A stretch of DNA of 41,752 nt from CAZKXX01 sp964556705 (GTDB lineage Bacteria > Acidobacteriota > Terriglobia > UBA7540), in assembly GCA_964556705.1 (NCBI GenBank), contig CAZKXX010000023.1:1-41752 (forward strand), given 5' to 3'. The notes beneath the pieces are model-generated. The model saw only the letters and a program-made list of their open reading frames with translations, searched no databases and had not been told where the DNA came from. The number at the start of each line of letters is the position of its first letter. Position 1 is the first letter of the stretch. Shown here one piece after another: positions 35,415-41,752 of this stretch. Made by a program: the position numbers and the translations under genes.

Positions 35415-37085
35415 TTACGGCGGCCCGATCCACAGCGCCCAGTCCTCGTTCGTGGGGGCGCTGAGCGTGGCAGTCGTCCCGGTAATCGGCACGGGCTTCA
35501 GCCAGCGGCCCGTGCGCGGGTCGAACCAGCGCGCCACCAGTGGCGCGGCGAGCCCTTCTAGGTTCAGGCGCAGCGTTCCGCCCGCGGGCGTATAGAGCGC
35601 GGCGAAGCGCCGGTCGCCTGTTTTCGCGACGGCGACAAAGCGGCCGGCATCGTCCACGCCGGGCTGCTCGGCGAGCAATTCCTGCGCGGGGCGCAGCCGC
35701 CACCACTCGAACGATTCGAAGAACGTGCGCAGGTGTTTCATGCCCACACTGCCGGGCAGGCGCATCGCCTCATGCCAGGGAGCGGCGAGGCCCGAGCCGA
35801 AATGGCTCATGGGAATTTGCGGCTTCAGTTCCCAGCTCCACACGCCGTGGGCGCCGTAGGTGACGCCGGCGGGGGGAGAAACCAGCAGGCTCCAGTAAGC
35901 GGCGCGGCGCACGGCGTGCGCGTCGAAGACCTTGCGGTGCGTGTAGCCGACGTGCCCTTCGTAGTTCGGTTCCAGGTTGATGATGGGGCGCACGGGCTCG
36001 GCGCGCCAGTCCTCGGCCGGCGGGCCTTCCACCAGCCAGCGCATCGCCTCTTCGCTGTCGCCGTGGCCGCTCTGGTAGCCGATCAGGCTGAACCAGGGCT
36101 CGCCGCGGAATTCCGCGCCGACCCACTGCTGCCCGGCGGGGTGCATCGTCGAGAGGCGCGCGGGATTTTCACCGAAGACAGCTCGGCCGATCTGCTTCCA
36201 GCGCTCGGCGCGTTCCCCGCGGTAGTCGCTGTCGCCGGCCAGAAACCAGATCACGTGGTGCGCGCCCCAGCGCGCCGCCATGTAGCGCGCCAGGACGATG
36301 ATCTGATCGTCGGGCAGCGACGTGCCCGGGTTCAGGTCGAGCGTCCGTTTGTTCCAGTGTGCCGCCCAGATGAGCACGGGGACGGCGACGAGCCCCGCGT
36401 CGTTCAGCGCGTCCACACGCTCGTCCATCCACTGAAAGAAGACGGGATCGATCCAGATCTTCTCGCGGCCCAGCCAGGCCACTCGCAGGTCGGCGTTGCC
36501 GGCGCCCGCCAGCCACTGCGTCGTCACGAACTGGACGGCTGTAAAACTCTTGCTCTTGCGGTCGGCGATGAACTTCGCCCAGCTTCCCGGGTCGGATTTG
36601 AGCGCGCCGTTCCAGGCCGTGTCCGCGAGCCAGAACCACGGCGTGCCGTCGGCGTGGACGAGATAACGCCGGTCTTCGGAGAGGCGGATCGTGCCGTGCC
36701 GGTAGAGCGGATTATTGCCCGTGTACGGCACGCAGGTGAACTGGCCCGTGCGGTGGTCGAGGCCGGCGTCCCCGGGTATCGAGCTGCGCGTGCGGTACGA
36801 CCACACGCCCGTCTCGTCGGGCGCAAAGCGCGCCTTCCACGTCTTGCCGCCGTCCCAGAAAGCGCGCGTCGCGTGGCGCGCGCCGCTCGGCGCCGTGAAT
36901 TCCACTTCCACGTCCACATCCTGGACGGGATTTTCGTAGCTGCCCTCCGCGGTCAGCGTCGCTTCGAATCGAGTCCAGCGCGCGACCTGCGTCTCGGCGG
37001 CCTCGGCGGGAGCGAAGGCAGCGAGCACGATCGGCCAGGCGAGGAACGCGGAAATGAGCAAGAGGCGAGTCAAGCGGAAATTCAT
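35415..37085 (-). CDS. Secreted DUF5060/DUF4038 glycoside-hydrolase-like protein with C-terminal collagen-binding-like domain
   Basis: 556 residues from the ATG at 37085. Signal peptide (LTRLLLISAFLAWPIVLAAFAPAEA). An N-terminal immunoglobulin-like DUF5060 domain (about 30-115; WDGGKTWKARFAPDETGVWSY) is followed by a DUF4038 TIM-barrel domain (about 120-455; FWLADTAWNG, WFLAGDSDY, PIINLEPNYEGH) and a C-terminal putative collagen-binding domain (about 465-556) with GRFVAVAKTGDRRFAALYTP. These proteins are predicted glycosidases acting on plant or host polysaccharides outside the cell. Acidic residues in NLEPNYEG are plausible catalytic candidates, by analogy only. The gene stands alone next to tRNA-Arg. 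Confidence 0.85.
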   Translation of the reverse strand: MNFRLTRLLLISAFLAWPIVLAAFAPAEAAETQVARWTRFEATLTAEGSYENPVQDVDVEVEFTAPSGARHATRAFWDGGKTWKARFAPDETGVWSYRTRSSIPGDAGLDHRTGQFTCVPYTGNNPLYRHGTIRLSEDRRYLVHADGTPWFWLADTAWNGALKSDPGSWAKFIADRKSKSFTAVQFVTTQWLAGAGNADLRVAWLGREKIWIDPVFFQWMDERVDALNDAGLVAVPVLIWAAHWNKRTLDLNPGTSLPDDQIIVLARYMAARWGAHHVIWFLAGDSDYRGERAERWKQIGRAVFGENPARLSTMHPAGQQWVGAEFRGEPWFSLIGYQSGHGDSEEAMRWLVEGPPAEDWRAEPVRPIINLEPNYEGHVGYTHRKVFDAHAVRRAAYWSLLVSPPAGVTYGAHGVWSWELKPQIPMSHFGSGLAAPWHEAMRLPGSVGMKHLRTFFESFEWWRLRPAQELLAEQPGVDDAGRFVAVAKTGDRRFAALYTPAGGTLRLNLEGLAAPLVARWFDPRTGRWLKPVPITGTTATLSAPTNEDWALWIGPP

Positions 37086-37188
37086 AGGCCACCCGTTTCC
37101 GATGGATTCGCCGGATCCTGCGCCGCGGGGCGCCGGGATCTCGGCCACGGGGATTATCTCATTTTGACCTGCAAACCGGGGTGAGGTT

Positions 37189-37265
37189 TGGCAGGCGTGG
37201 CAGGACTCGAACCTGCGACCCTCGGATTAGAAATCCGATGCTCTCTCCAACTGAGCTACACGCCC
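37189..37265 (-). tRNA. tRNA-Arg (UCU)
   Basis: Reading the minus strand gives a full cloverleaf: acceptor GGGCGTG pairing CACGCCT (one G-U), D arm GCTC/GAGC, anticodon stem TCGGA/TCCGA with loop TTTCTAA (anticodon TCT), T arm GCAGGTTCGAGTCCTGC, discriminator G and an encoded CCA (37189-37191). It decodes AGA/AGG. Confidence 0.95.
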
Positions 37266-37280
37266 GCGGGCTCTCAAGGC

Positions 37281-37309
37281 ATCATAGCCACGGGGTTCAG
37301 GCGAGTCAA
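37281..37309 (-). promoter_or_regulatory. Promoter of tRNA-Arg
   Basis: Minus-strand TTGACT (37304-37309), 17-base spacer, TATGAT (37281-37286), ending 15 bases before the tRNA 5' end. Confidence 0.7.
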
Positions 37310-37332
37310 TCAAGCGCCGGCGCAGTTTCCTG

Positions 37333-37362
37333 TTGACTCGCCCGCGCCCGCGGTAGGTTAAT
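37333..37362 (+). promoter_or_regulatory. Possible promoter of the PEGA gene group
   Basis: TTGACT (37333-37338), 18-base spacer, GTTAAT (37357-37362). Good -35, imperfect -10; about 45 bases before the ATG. Confidence 0.35.
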
Positions 37363-37407
37363 AGACGGCAGGACTTTCGTTCGGGTGGCGGCCTTCGGAG
37401 GCAAGCG

Positions 37408-37905
37408 ATGCTTCAACGATTTCTGGCGGCGGTTTTGTTTGCCGCCTTCTTCCTCGCCGCGACGCCTGCGGCGTTCGGGCAGGCGGCGGTCAGTTACGGC
37501 GTTGCCGCGTCGAAGTCCGCCGGCACGACTGCCGCGGCCGGCAAGAAAATGGGTGACCGGACCAGGAAAGCGGCCAAAGACCTGGACCGTCGGATTTCCC
37601 GGGCTACGGTCCCTTCGATGGAGCAGAACCGCAGGAAGCTGGCCGAGGCCGCCGGCGATTCCCCGCGCAAGCTGAAGGTGGAATCGGTGCCGGAAAAGGC
37701 GTTGGTCATGGTGGACGGAGAACCGGTGGGGCGCACGCCGCTCGAGGTGGACGTGCCGGAGGGGACGCATCGCATCCGCGTGGCGGCGGCCGGGTATGAG
37801 CCGTGGGTGGAAGATGCGGTCGTGGAAGGCGACGGCGAAGTCGCCCTCAAGGCCGACCTGAAACGGACGCATCAATCGAGCGTCACGATTTCGTTCGACG
37901 ACTGA
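37408..37905 (+). CDS. Exported PEGA-domain protein
   Basis: 165 residues behind a GGAGG site. Signal peptide (LAAVLFAAFFLAATPAAFG, cleavage near GQA) followed by a basic helical linker (about 45-85) and one PEGA domain (about 89-151; VMVDGEPVGRTPLEVDVPEGTHRI with the terminal GYEPW motif). PEGA domains are small surface or cell-wall-associated beta modules. The gene is followed within 27 bases by a mini-membrane protein gene and then an NTF2-like gene on the same strand. Confidence 0.8.
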   Translation: MLQRFLAAVLFAAFFLAATPAAFGQAAVSYGVAASKSAGTTAAAGKKMGDRTRKAAKDLDRRISRATVPSMEQNRRKLAEAAGDSPRKLKVESVPEKALVMVDGEPVGRTPLEVDVPEGTHRIRVAAAGYEPWVEDAVVEGDGEVALKADLKRTHQSSVTISFDD

Positions 37906-37932
37906 GCGGCGGCCGGGGCCGAAAAGGGAAAC

Positions 37933-38058
37933 ATGCTGTTCAGGGCCGTCTTCATTTTCTTCTTTATCGTCGTGCTCGTCGCGCTGGTCGCCGGACTGAT
38001 TTCCAAACCGAAGTGGAGCAAGCCGGACGAAGATTCTCACGATGAGGACGAAGCTTGA
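37933..38058 (+). CDS. 41-residue single-pass membrane protein
   Basis: An ATG at 37933 with AAAAGGGAAA just upstream opens a 41-codon frame. It has a short N-terminus (MLFRAV), one strongly hydrophobic membrane helix (about 5-24; FIFFFIVVLVALVAGLI), then a hydrophilic tail starting SKPKWSKP and ending in an acidic DEDSHDEDEA. It fits neatly in the gap between the PEGA and NTF2-like genes. No family is recognised. The pattern of small helix plus charged tail is common for regulators or stabilisers of membrane complexes; no function is assigned. Confidence 0.6.
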   Translation: MLFRAVFIFFFIVVLVALVAGLISKPKWSKPDEDSHDEDEA

Positions 38059-38121
38059 AAACGCTTCGTCTCTCTTCCGAGCCGGGAAGCAGGTTTGAAT
38101 CTGGACGTCAGGAGGTTGTTC

Positions 38122-39000
38122 ATGAGACGGCCGATTGGCATAGGTCTTGTCGTGTTCGCAATCGTACTGGCCGGAGCGGCGCCTCCGGCCGGGGCCCAGA
38201 GTCGCGACGAACGCGACGTGCGCGCGGTCATTGACCGCGTGGTGCAAACGTTCAACAGCGTGGACGAGCAGGTGGCGAAGCAGGCGCTGGCGGAATTCAG
38301 CGCCACGGCCAGCCCGCTTTTTCCCCCCTTCGTCCCCAGCGTCGGCTCGCCGGCGGAACTGAACCGGCAGATGAGCCAGATGCTCTCCCAGTTGAGCGCG
38401 CGGAAATTTCAGGTGACGAGCGGCCCGAACGTGCAGGTGGACCGGAATACGGCCCTCGCCACCATGACCTGGCGCGCCGAAATGACGATGAAGGACGGTT
38501 CGCGGGCGGCTTCCGACGGCCGCGCCACCGTCGCCTTCCGCAAGGAAGGAAGGAACTGGAAGATTACGCATGTCCACTCCTCGCTTCCCGCCCGGATGCC
38601 GCTCTCGGCTTCGGCGCTCAAGGAAGAAGGGCAGACCGTCATCAAGACCGAGCGCGCCGCCTGGGAAGCCGTGAAGAACAAAGACCTCAACGCGCTGGCC
38701 GACTACTTCGCCGAGAACGCCTCGATGTTTTCCGAAGGCCAGGCCTACCGGACGAGCGGCCGCGCCGAACTCCTGCGAGGGCTTGAGAACTGGCTCAGCC
38801 AGGGCGAACTGCGCTCTTACCAGATGCTCGACCCGCAGGTGGAAGTCGTGGGCGAGACGGCGCTGCTGACCTATTACTTCACCGAGTCCGGGGTGCGCGC
38901 CGGCAAGGATTACACCCGGGCCGGCAAGGCCAGCCTGGTGCTCGTCAAGCAGGACGGCAGGTGGCGCGTGCTGCACGAGCACGTCTCGGCGAACCGCTGA
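38122..39000 (+). CDS. Exported protein with two SnoaL/NTF2-like domains
   Basis: 292 residues from the ATG at 38122, which has a perfect AGGAGG site 7 bases upstream. Signal peptide (IGIGLVVFAIVLAGAAPPAGAQ) followed by two NTF2-like (SnoaL/DUF4440-type) cone folds. The first is about 30-155 with ATMTWRAEMTMKDGSRAASDGRATVAFRKEGRNWKITHVH. The second is about 165-290 with TERAAWEAVKNKDLNALADYFAE and LLTYYFTESG...WRVLHEH. Each repeat ends in the family WxxxHxH-like strand. Function is unknown; such domains bind small ligands. The last gene of the PEGA group. Confidence 0.8.
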   Translation: MRRPIGIGLVVFAIVLAGAAPPAGAQSRDERDVRAVIDRVVQTFNSVDEQVAKQALAEFSATASPLFPPFVPSVGSPAELNRQMSQMLSQLSARKFQVTSGPNVQVDRNTALATMTWRAEMTMKDGSRAASDGRATVAFRKEGRNWKITHVHSSLPARMPLSASALKEEGQTVIKTERAAWEAVKNKDLNALADYFAENASMFSEGQAYRTSGRAELLRGLENWLSQGELRSYQMLDPQVEVVGETALLTYYFTESGVRAGKDYTRAGKASLVLVKQDGRWRVLHEHVSANR

Positions 39001-39065
39001 CGTTTCCGGATTGCTGGCGCGCCGCTGCGGCCCTCTTCGCGGACCGCCCGCTGCGCGCCGCCAGC

Positions 39066-39094
39066 TTGCGCGCCGGAAGAAGAATCGGTATTCT
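39066..39094 (+). promoter_or_regulatory. Promoter of the LuxR-type regulator gene
   Basis: TTGCGC (39066-39071), 17-base spacer, TATTCT (39089-39094). The expected start at about 39101 lies 1-2 bases before the GTG start codon. Confidence 0.5.
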
Positions 39095-39102
39095 CACTTC
39101 CC

Positions 39103-39777
39103 GTGCCGCGCCATCGCCGGAAATCGCGCTCCGCCGTCTGCCTCCTTTCTTCACATCCGCTGGTCCTGGCCGATTTCGAGCGTCTGCTCGCGCCGGCCGG
39201 CCATCGGGTCTTGGCCCGCCAGCTCGAGCCGGGGTTCGCGGTGAGCGGCAAACGAATCTCCTTCCCTCGTGTTCCACTCTTTGTGATTGACGCCCATCCC
39301 TCGCGGCAGGCCGCGGAGGTGCTGATGGGATGGGTCACCAGTGGCGCACCGAAGTCGCGGCAGGTCGTCCTCGCGCAGAAATTCACCGAGGCCAACGCCT
39401 TTCCCCTGCTTCGCCTGGGCGCGAAGGGGCTACTCACTTACGCGGAGGCCCCGCGCCAGCTTCCCGCCGCCGTTCGAACCGTTTCCGACGGCGGGTTCTG
39501 GGTGCCGCGCCGGCTGCTTTCCCGGTTCGTGGATTCCGTCCTGAACCTCATCCACCGCGGGGCGACGCCCAAAGGCCCGGCCGACCTCAGTCCCCGCGAG
39601 CGCGAGGTCCTCGACGCGCTGCTCGAAAACCTCTCGAACAAGGAAATCGCCGGCCGGCTGCACATTTCCGAACGCACGGCCAAGTTCCACGTCTCGCGCC
39701 TGCTCGAGAAGTTCGGTGTGAGGCGCCGCGCGGACCTGATCCTGCTCCATTACCAGACCCGCTCCGCTTCGAGCTGA
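39103..39777 (+). CDS. LuxR-family response-regulator-like transcription factor with degenerate receiver
   Basis: 224 residues from a GTG at 39103. Residues about 8-125 have the receiver-like pattern with a possible phospho-acceptor Asp63 (LFVIDAHPS) and Lys108 (GAKGLL), but lack the acidic pair normally found after the first strand (LLSSHPL instead). The C-terminal LuxR/FixJ helix-turn-helix (about 160-215) is clear: LSPREREVLDALLENLSNKE, ISERTAKFHVSRLLEKFGV. It binds DNA as a dimer. No histidine kinase is nearby. No ribosome-binding site precedes the GTG and the predicted transcription start almost coincides with it, so a leaderless mRNA is plausible. Confidence 0.85.
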   Translation: MPRHRRKSRSAVCLLSSHPLVLADFERLLAPAGHRVLARQLEPGFAVSGKRISFPRVPLFVIDAHPSRQAAEVLMGWVTSGAPKSRQVVLAQKFTEANAFPLLRLGAKGLLTYAEAPRQLPAAVRTVSDGGFWVPRRLLSRFVDSVLNLIHRGATPKGPADLSPREREVLDALLENLSNKEIAGRLHISERTAKFHVSRLLEKFGVRRRADLILLHYQTRSASS

Positions 39778-40021
39778 GCGATTCGGGCGGCGTTCCCCGC
39801 GCCTTCGGACAGTCCCGCTCCCTGTCCCAAAATTGTCCCTGCGGCCAGTTGTTGCCCGGCCCGGCGGCGGTCTAGGCTCACCGGTGAGGCCGAGGCTGTG
39901 CTTACCGGGCGGCTCTCCTCCATGGCTGCCGGTGAAGGTTAGTGGCGCCGCAGTCCTCGGCCCAAGATTCTCTTCAACTCATCATGCCGCGAACCTGGCG
40001 GACCCCGGCAGGCGGAGCAGA

Positions 40022-40294
40022 ATGGCGGTGGTTCAAAGTCCGGCGACAAGGCGGTTCGAGCGCGTCCCGGCGCGCATCCCTGTTTCTCTGGTCAAGGAGA
40101 TGGAGGGGCGCATCGTCCAGCGGGACGGAAACACCGTGGACGTTTCGATCCGCGGCCTGCGCGTCTTGACGGACCTCTGGCTGGACCCCGGCGAGACGGT
40201 CGGTGTGTTCTGTCCCGAGGGCCTTCTCGGTCGCTTCCGCGTGGTCTGGACGCTTCCCTGGCGCTCGCAAGCGGGGCTCGAAATCGTTCACTGA
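40022..40294 (+). CDS. Short single-domain PilZ protein
   Basis: 90 residues from the ATG at 40022 with GGAG 4 bases upstream. The PilZ signature is intact: RRFER (RxxxR) followed by DVSIRGLR ((D/N)xSxxG). It ends with RFRVVWTLPWRSQAGLEIVH, the usual closing strand. It is shorter than the double-PilZ protein at 29215-29889 and likely binds cyclic di-GMP as a stand-alone adaptor. Upstream extension to 39833 is in frame but has no family support. It sits 244 bases after the LuxR-type gene, a spacer in which no other gene is seen. Confidence 0.82.
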   Translation: MAVVQSPATRRFERVPARIPVSLVKEMEGRIVQRDGNTVDVSIRGLRVLTDLWLDPGETVGVFCPEGLLGRFRVVWTLPWRSQAGLEIVH

Positions 40295-40322
40295 AACGCA
40301 ACGACCCCCGTCGAGACTCCGA

Positions 40323-40351
40323 TTGCATTTCCCCGGCCCTTTGGGCAGAAT
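40323..40351 (+). promoter_or_regulatory. Predicted promoter of the beta-propeller gene
   Basis: TTGCAT (40323-40328), 17-base spacer, CAGAAT (40346-40351), about 55 bases before the ATG. Confidence 0.4.
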
Positions 40352-40411
40352 CGGCGGCGCAAGCTCGTTTCGGGCGCAATTCACAATCTCACCTTACCGG
40401 GAGCGCATGCC

Positions 40412-41536
40412 ATGCGGCCACAAAGCCGTTGTCTGCGGTGCATCGTCACTATCCTGACCGTCACCGGCGCGGTTCTCGCTCCGGCGCTCGCGCACGACCA
40501 CGGACACTTCACGGTTGAAGGGGTCCGGCCTGCCGCGACGCCGCGCGCCCACGCCGCTCTTCTGGGCACGAGCGGCCAGGGCAAGTGGAAATTCCGGGTG
40601 CTTTACACCTCCGACCGTCTGCCGGAGCCGGCGCGCAAAGTTCTCAAATCGGCGCACGGCGGATTCGCCGTGGATCGCCGCCCAGGCAGAGGAGAGGTTT
40701 ACTTCGCGCTTCCCGGCGCGGGAATTCTCGTCATCAGCGCAGACCTGAAGAACATTGGACTCGTCGCGACACCGCCCGAAGCCAAAGACACCAATCTGCA
40801 CAACACCACGGTCTGGTATTCCGAGGGCAATGCCTATCTCACTTTCCCCGCCAACGACGCGGGCAAGGTGTTTACGACCACGCTGGACGGAAAGCTCCTC
40901 CACACGCTCGAGGCTCCGGGCGCCGGCGACGACTTCGGCCTCGCCGCCGTCAACGACTACTTTCGCGGCGGAGGGAACTTCGCGCCCACGGGGGTCGCCT
41001 ATCTCGACGGAAAGTATTTCGTGACGACGGGATATTCGGCGCTCGATTACGTCCTCACGGCGCGCATTCTGCGGCTCAATCCGTTTCAGGCCGCGTGGTT
41101 CGACCTGGTGTTCGGCGGGAAGGGAAGTGCTGCGGGCCAGTTCGGCACGGCGCACGGCATCACCGTCGCGCCGGGCGGGAAGCGGCTCGACATCGCCGAC
41201 CGGCCGAACTCGGAAATCGACCGCTTCAATCGCTTCGGACACTATCGCGGCACGCTCCGGCTGCCCGCCGGCTCGTGGCCCTGCGACGTGGACTACCTCG
41301 ACGACCTCGCCGTCGTGGCCAGCCTCCACGGGCCCGACCGAAGCCAAGGCGCGCCCATCTATATTCTGGAAAACGACCGGCTCGTTTCCACAATCCTGCC
41401 GAAAGCGGAACTCGGCCTGGAAAATTTCCAGCACATCCACAACGCCGTCCTGCATCGCGTCGGCGGAAAGCTTTACATCATCGCTCAATCGTGGAACCCG
41501 GGAGATTTTGCGGTGCTCGAGCAGGTTGTGGAGTGA
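40412..41536 (+). CDS. Secreted beta-propeller (NHL/SMP-30-like) protein
   Basis: 374 residues from the ATG at 40412 with GGGAG 8 bases upstream. Signal peptide (CIVTILTVTGAVLAPALA, then HDHGH, possibly metal-binding). The body shows repeated propeller-blade patterns: GEVYFALPGAGILVISADL, GKVFTTTLDGKLLHTLEAP, PTGVAYLDGKYFVTTGYSA, FGTAHGITVAPGGKRLDIADRPNSEIDRFN. NHL-type blades of this kind occur in peptidyl-alpha-hydroxyglycine lyase-like and lactonase-like proteins and in binding proteins. No catalytic residues can be named. Downstream is only tRNA-His on the opposite strand. Confidence 0.72.
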   Translation: MRPQSRCLRCIVTILTVTGAVLAPALAHDHGHFTVEGVRPAATPRAHAALLGTSGQGKWKFRVLYTSDRLPEPARKVLKSAHGGFAVDRRPGRGEVYFALPGAGILVISADLKNIGLVATPPEAKDTNLHNTTVWYSEGNAYLTFPANDAGKVFTTTLDGKLLHTLEAPGAGDDFGLAAVNDYFRGGGNFAPTGVAYLDGKYFVTTGYSALDYVLTARILRLNPFQAAWFDLVFGGKGSAAGQFGTAHGITVAPGGKRLDIADRPNSEIDRFNRFGHYRGTLRLPAGSWPCDVDYLDDLAVVASLHGPDRSQGAPIYILENDRLVSTILPKAELGLENFQHIHNAVLHRVGGKLYIIAQSWNPGDFAVLEQVVE

Positions 41537-41594
41537 ATCGGCTGGGACTGCGGCCGTCCGTTACCGACGACCAGTCGAACTGGAGAGGAAGATC

Positions 41595-41672
41595 TGGGGT
41601 GAGCGACGGGACTTGAACCCGCGACATCCAGATCCACAATCTGGCGCTCTACCAAGCTGAGCTACGCTCACC
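41595..41672 (-). tRNA. tRNA-His (GUG)
   Basis: The minus strand gives acceptor GTGAGCG/CGCTCAC with an extra 5' G (G-1) facing discriminator C73, the hallmark of tRNA-His. The D arm is GCTC/GAGC, the anticodon stem CCAGA/TCTGG with loop TTGTGGA (anticodon GTG), the T arm contains GGGTTCAAGTCCC, and CCA is encoded (41595-41597). Confidence 0.96.
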
Positions 41673-41708
41673 GCACGGAAGGCTGCAACGCGGAGTGCCG
41701 TCTTTCTT

Positions 41709-41737
41709 TTGTAACACCCGCTCTCGAATTCTGTCAA
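41709..41737 (-). promoter_or_regulatory. Promoter of tRNA-His
   Basis: Minus-strand TTGACA (41732-41737), 17-base spacer, TTACAA (41709-41714), or TACAAA at spacing 18 with extended TGT. About 37 bases before the tRNA 5' end. Confidence 0.55.
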
Positions 41738-41752
41738 CTCGCCCGCCGCCGC

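Noticed and set aside
37172..37190. CAAACC/GGTTTG hairpin directly after tRNA-Arg as terminator
   Set aside because: The stem overlaps the CCA end and no T-run follows on the minus strand; more likely chance.
37306..38982. 558-codon antisense frame across the PEGA and NTF2-like genes
   Set aside because: It spans several real genes and their gaps, and has no domain or ribosome-binding site.
39843..39855. Sigma54-like GG/GC element upstream of the short PilZ gene
   Set aside because: The GG-GC distance is one base short of the required 12 and the flanking consensus is poor.
39869..39960. Possible cyclic di-GMP (GEMM) riboswitch before the PilZ gene
   Set aside because: GC-rich with short inverted pieces but lacks the conserved GEMM core and tetraloop-receptor sequences.

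Overview
The window is a GC-rich bacterial chromosome segment from a Gram-negative organism: it encodes outer-membrane assembly proteins (Omp85/BamA, a SurA-like chaperone, TamB), several Tat- or Sec-exported enzymes, and no phage, IS or CRISPR material. The gene mix (DUF2911, Tat-exported dehydrogenase and enolase-superfamily enzymes, VOC, PilZ, PEGA, DUF4038) and the hairpin-type intergenic repeats fit an acidobacterium (Acidobacteriota) best. That placement is inference, because no rRNA or other decisive marker is present.

Left part, all on the minus strand: a proteostasis operon tig-clpP-clpX-lon (lon runs off the left edge) behind a strong sigma70-type promoter whose spacer holds a perfect 17-bp inverted repeat. 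Upstream of it lies an envelope-biogenesis cluster, a 7-POTRA Omp85 protein, a SurA-like chaperone without a PPIase domain, and TamB, with overlapping genes. Next comes a long same-strand series: VOC protein, small acidic secreted protein, esterase, TlpA-like thioredoxin, DUF2911, PIG-L deacetylase and aromatic-amino-acid-type decarboxylase. Upstream of these are a LarA-like nickel-pincer isomerase homologue and a Tat-exported mandelate-racemase-family enzyme. The latter diverges from an ACT-repeat protein across a shared palindrome.

Middle: a copper-type P1B ATPase with YHS and two CPMHP metal-binding modules, followed by a degenerate HMA-like small protein. A 72-bp double-hairpin repeat lies between them and supplies the ATPase stop codon. 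Head-to-head with the ATPase is a 67-residue orphan protein. A thioredoxin-like redoxin diverges from a membrane glycosyltransferase that opens a tightly coupled pterin operon: two tandem 6-pyruvoyl-tetrahydropterin synthase paralogues, folE, and a nearby SDR reductase. The first paralogue has all the catalytic residues of the eukaryotic-type enzyme; the second has the catalytic His replaced by Glu. This looks like a bacterial tetrahydrobiopterin-type pathway and is the most interesting locus in the window.

Right part: a double-PilZ protein diverging from rpsO-pnp, a 206-bp repeat with inverted ends, a Tat-exported D-2-hydroxyacid dehydrogenase diverging from a STAS anti-anti-sigma protein, a cold-shock protein with a near-consensus promoter, a DUF4038/collagen-binding secreted glycosidase-like protein, tRNA-Arg(UCU), a PEGA / mini-membrane / NTF2-like gene group, a LuxR-type regulator that may be leaderless, a short PilZ protein, a secreted beta-propeller protein and tRNA-His(GUG).
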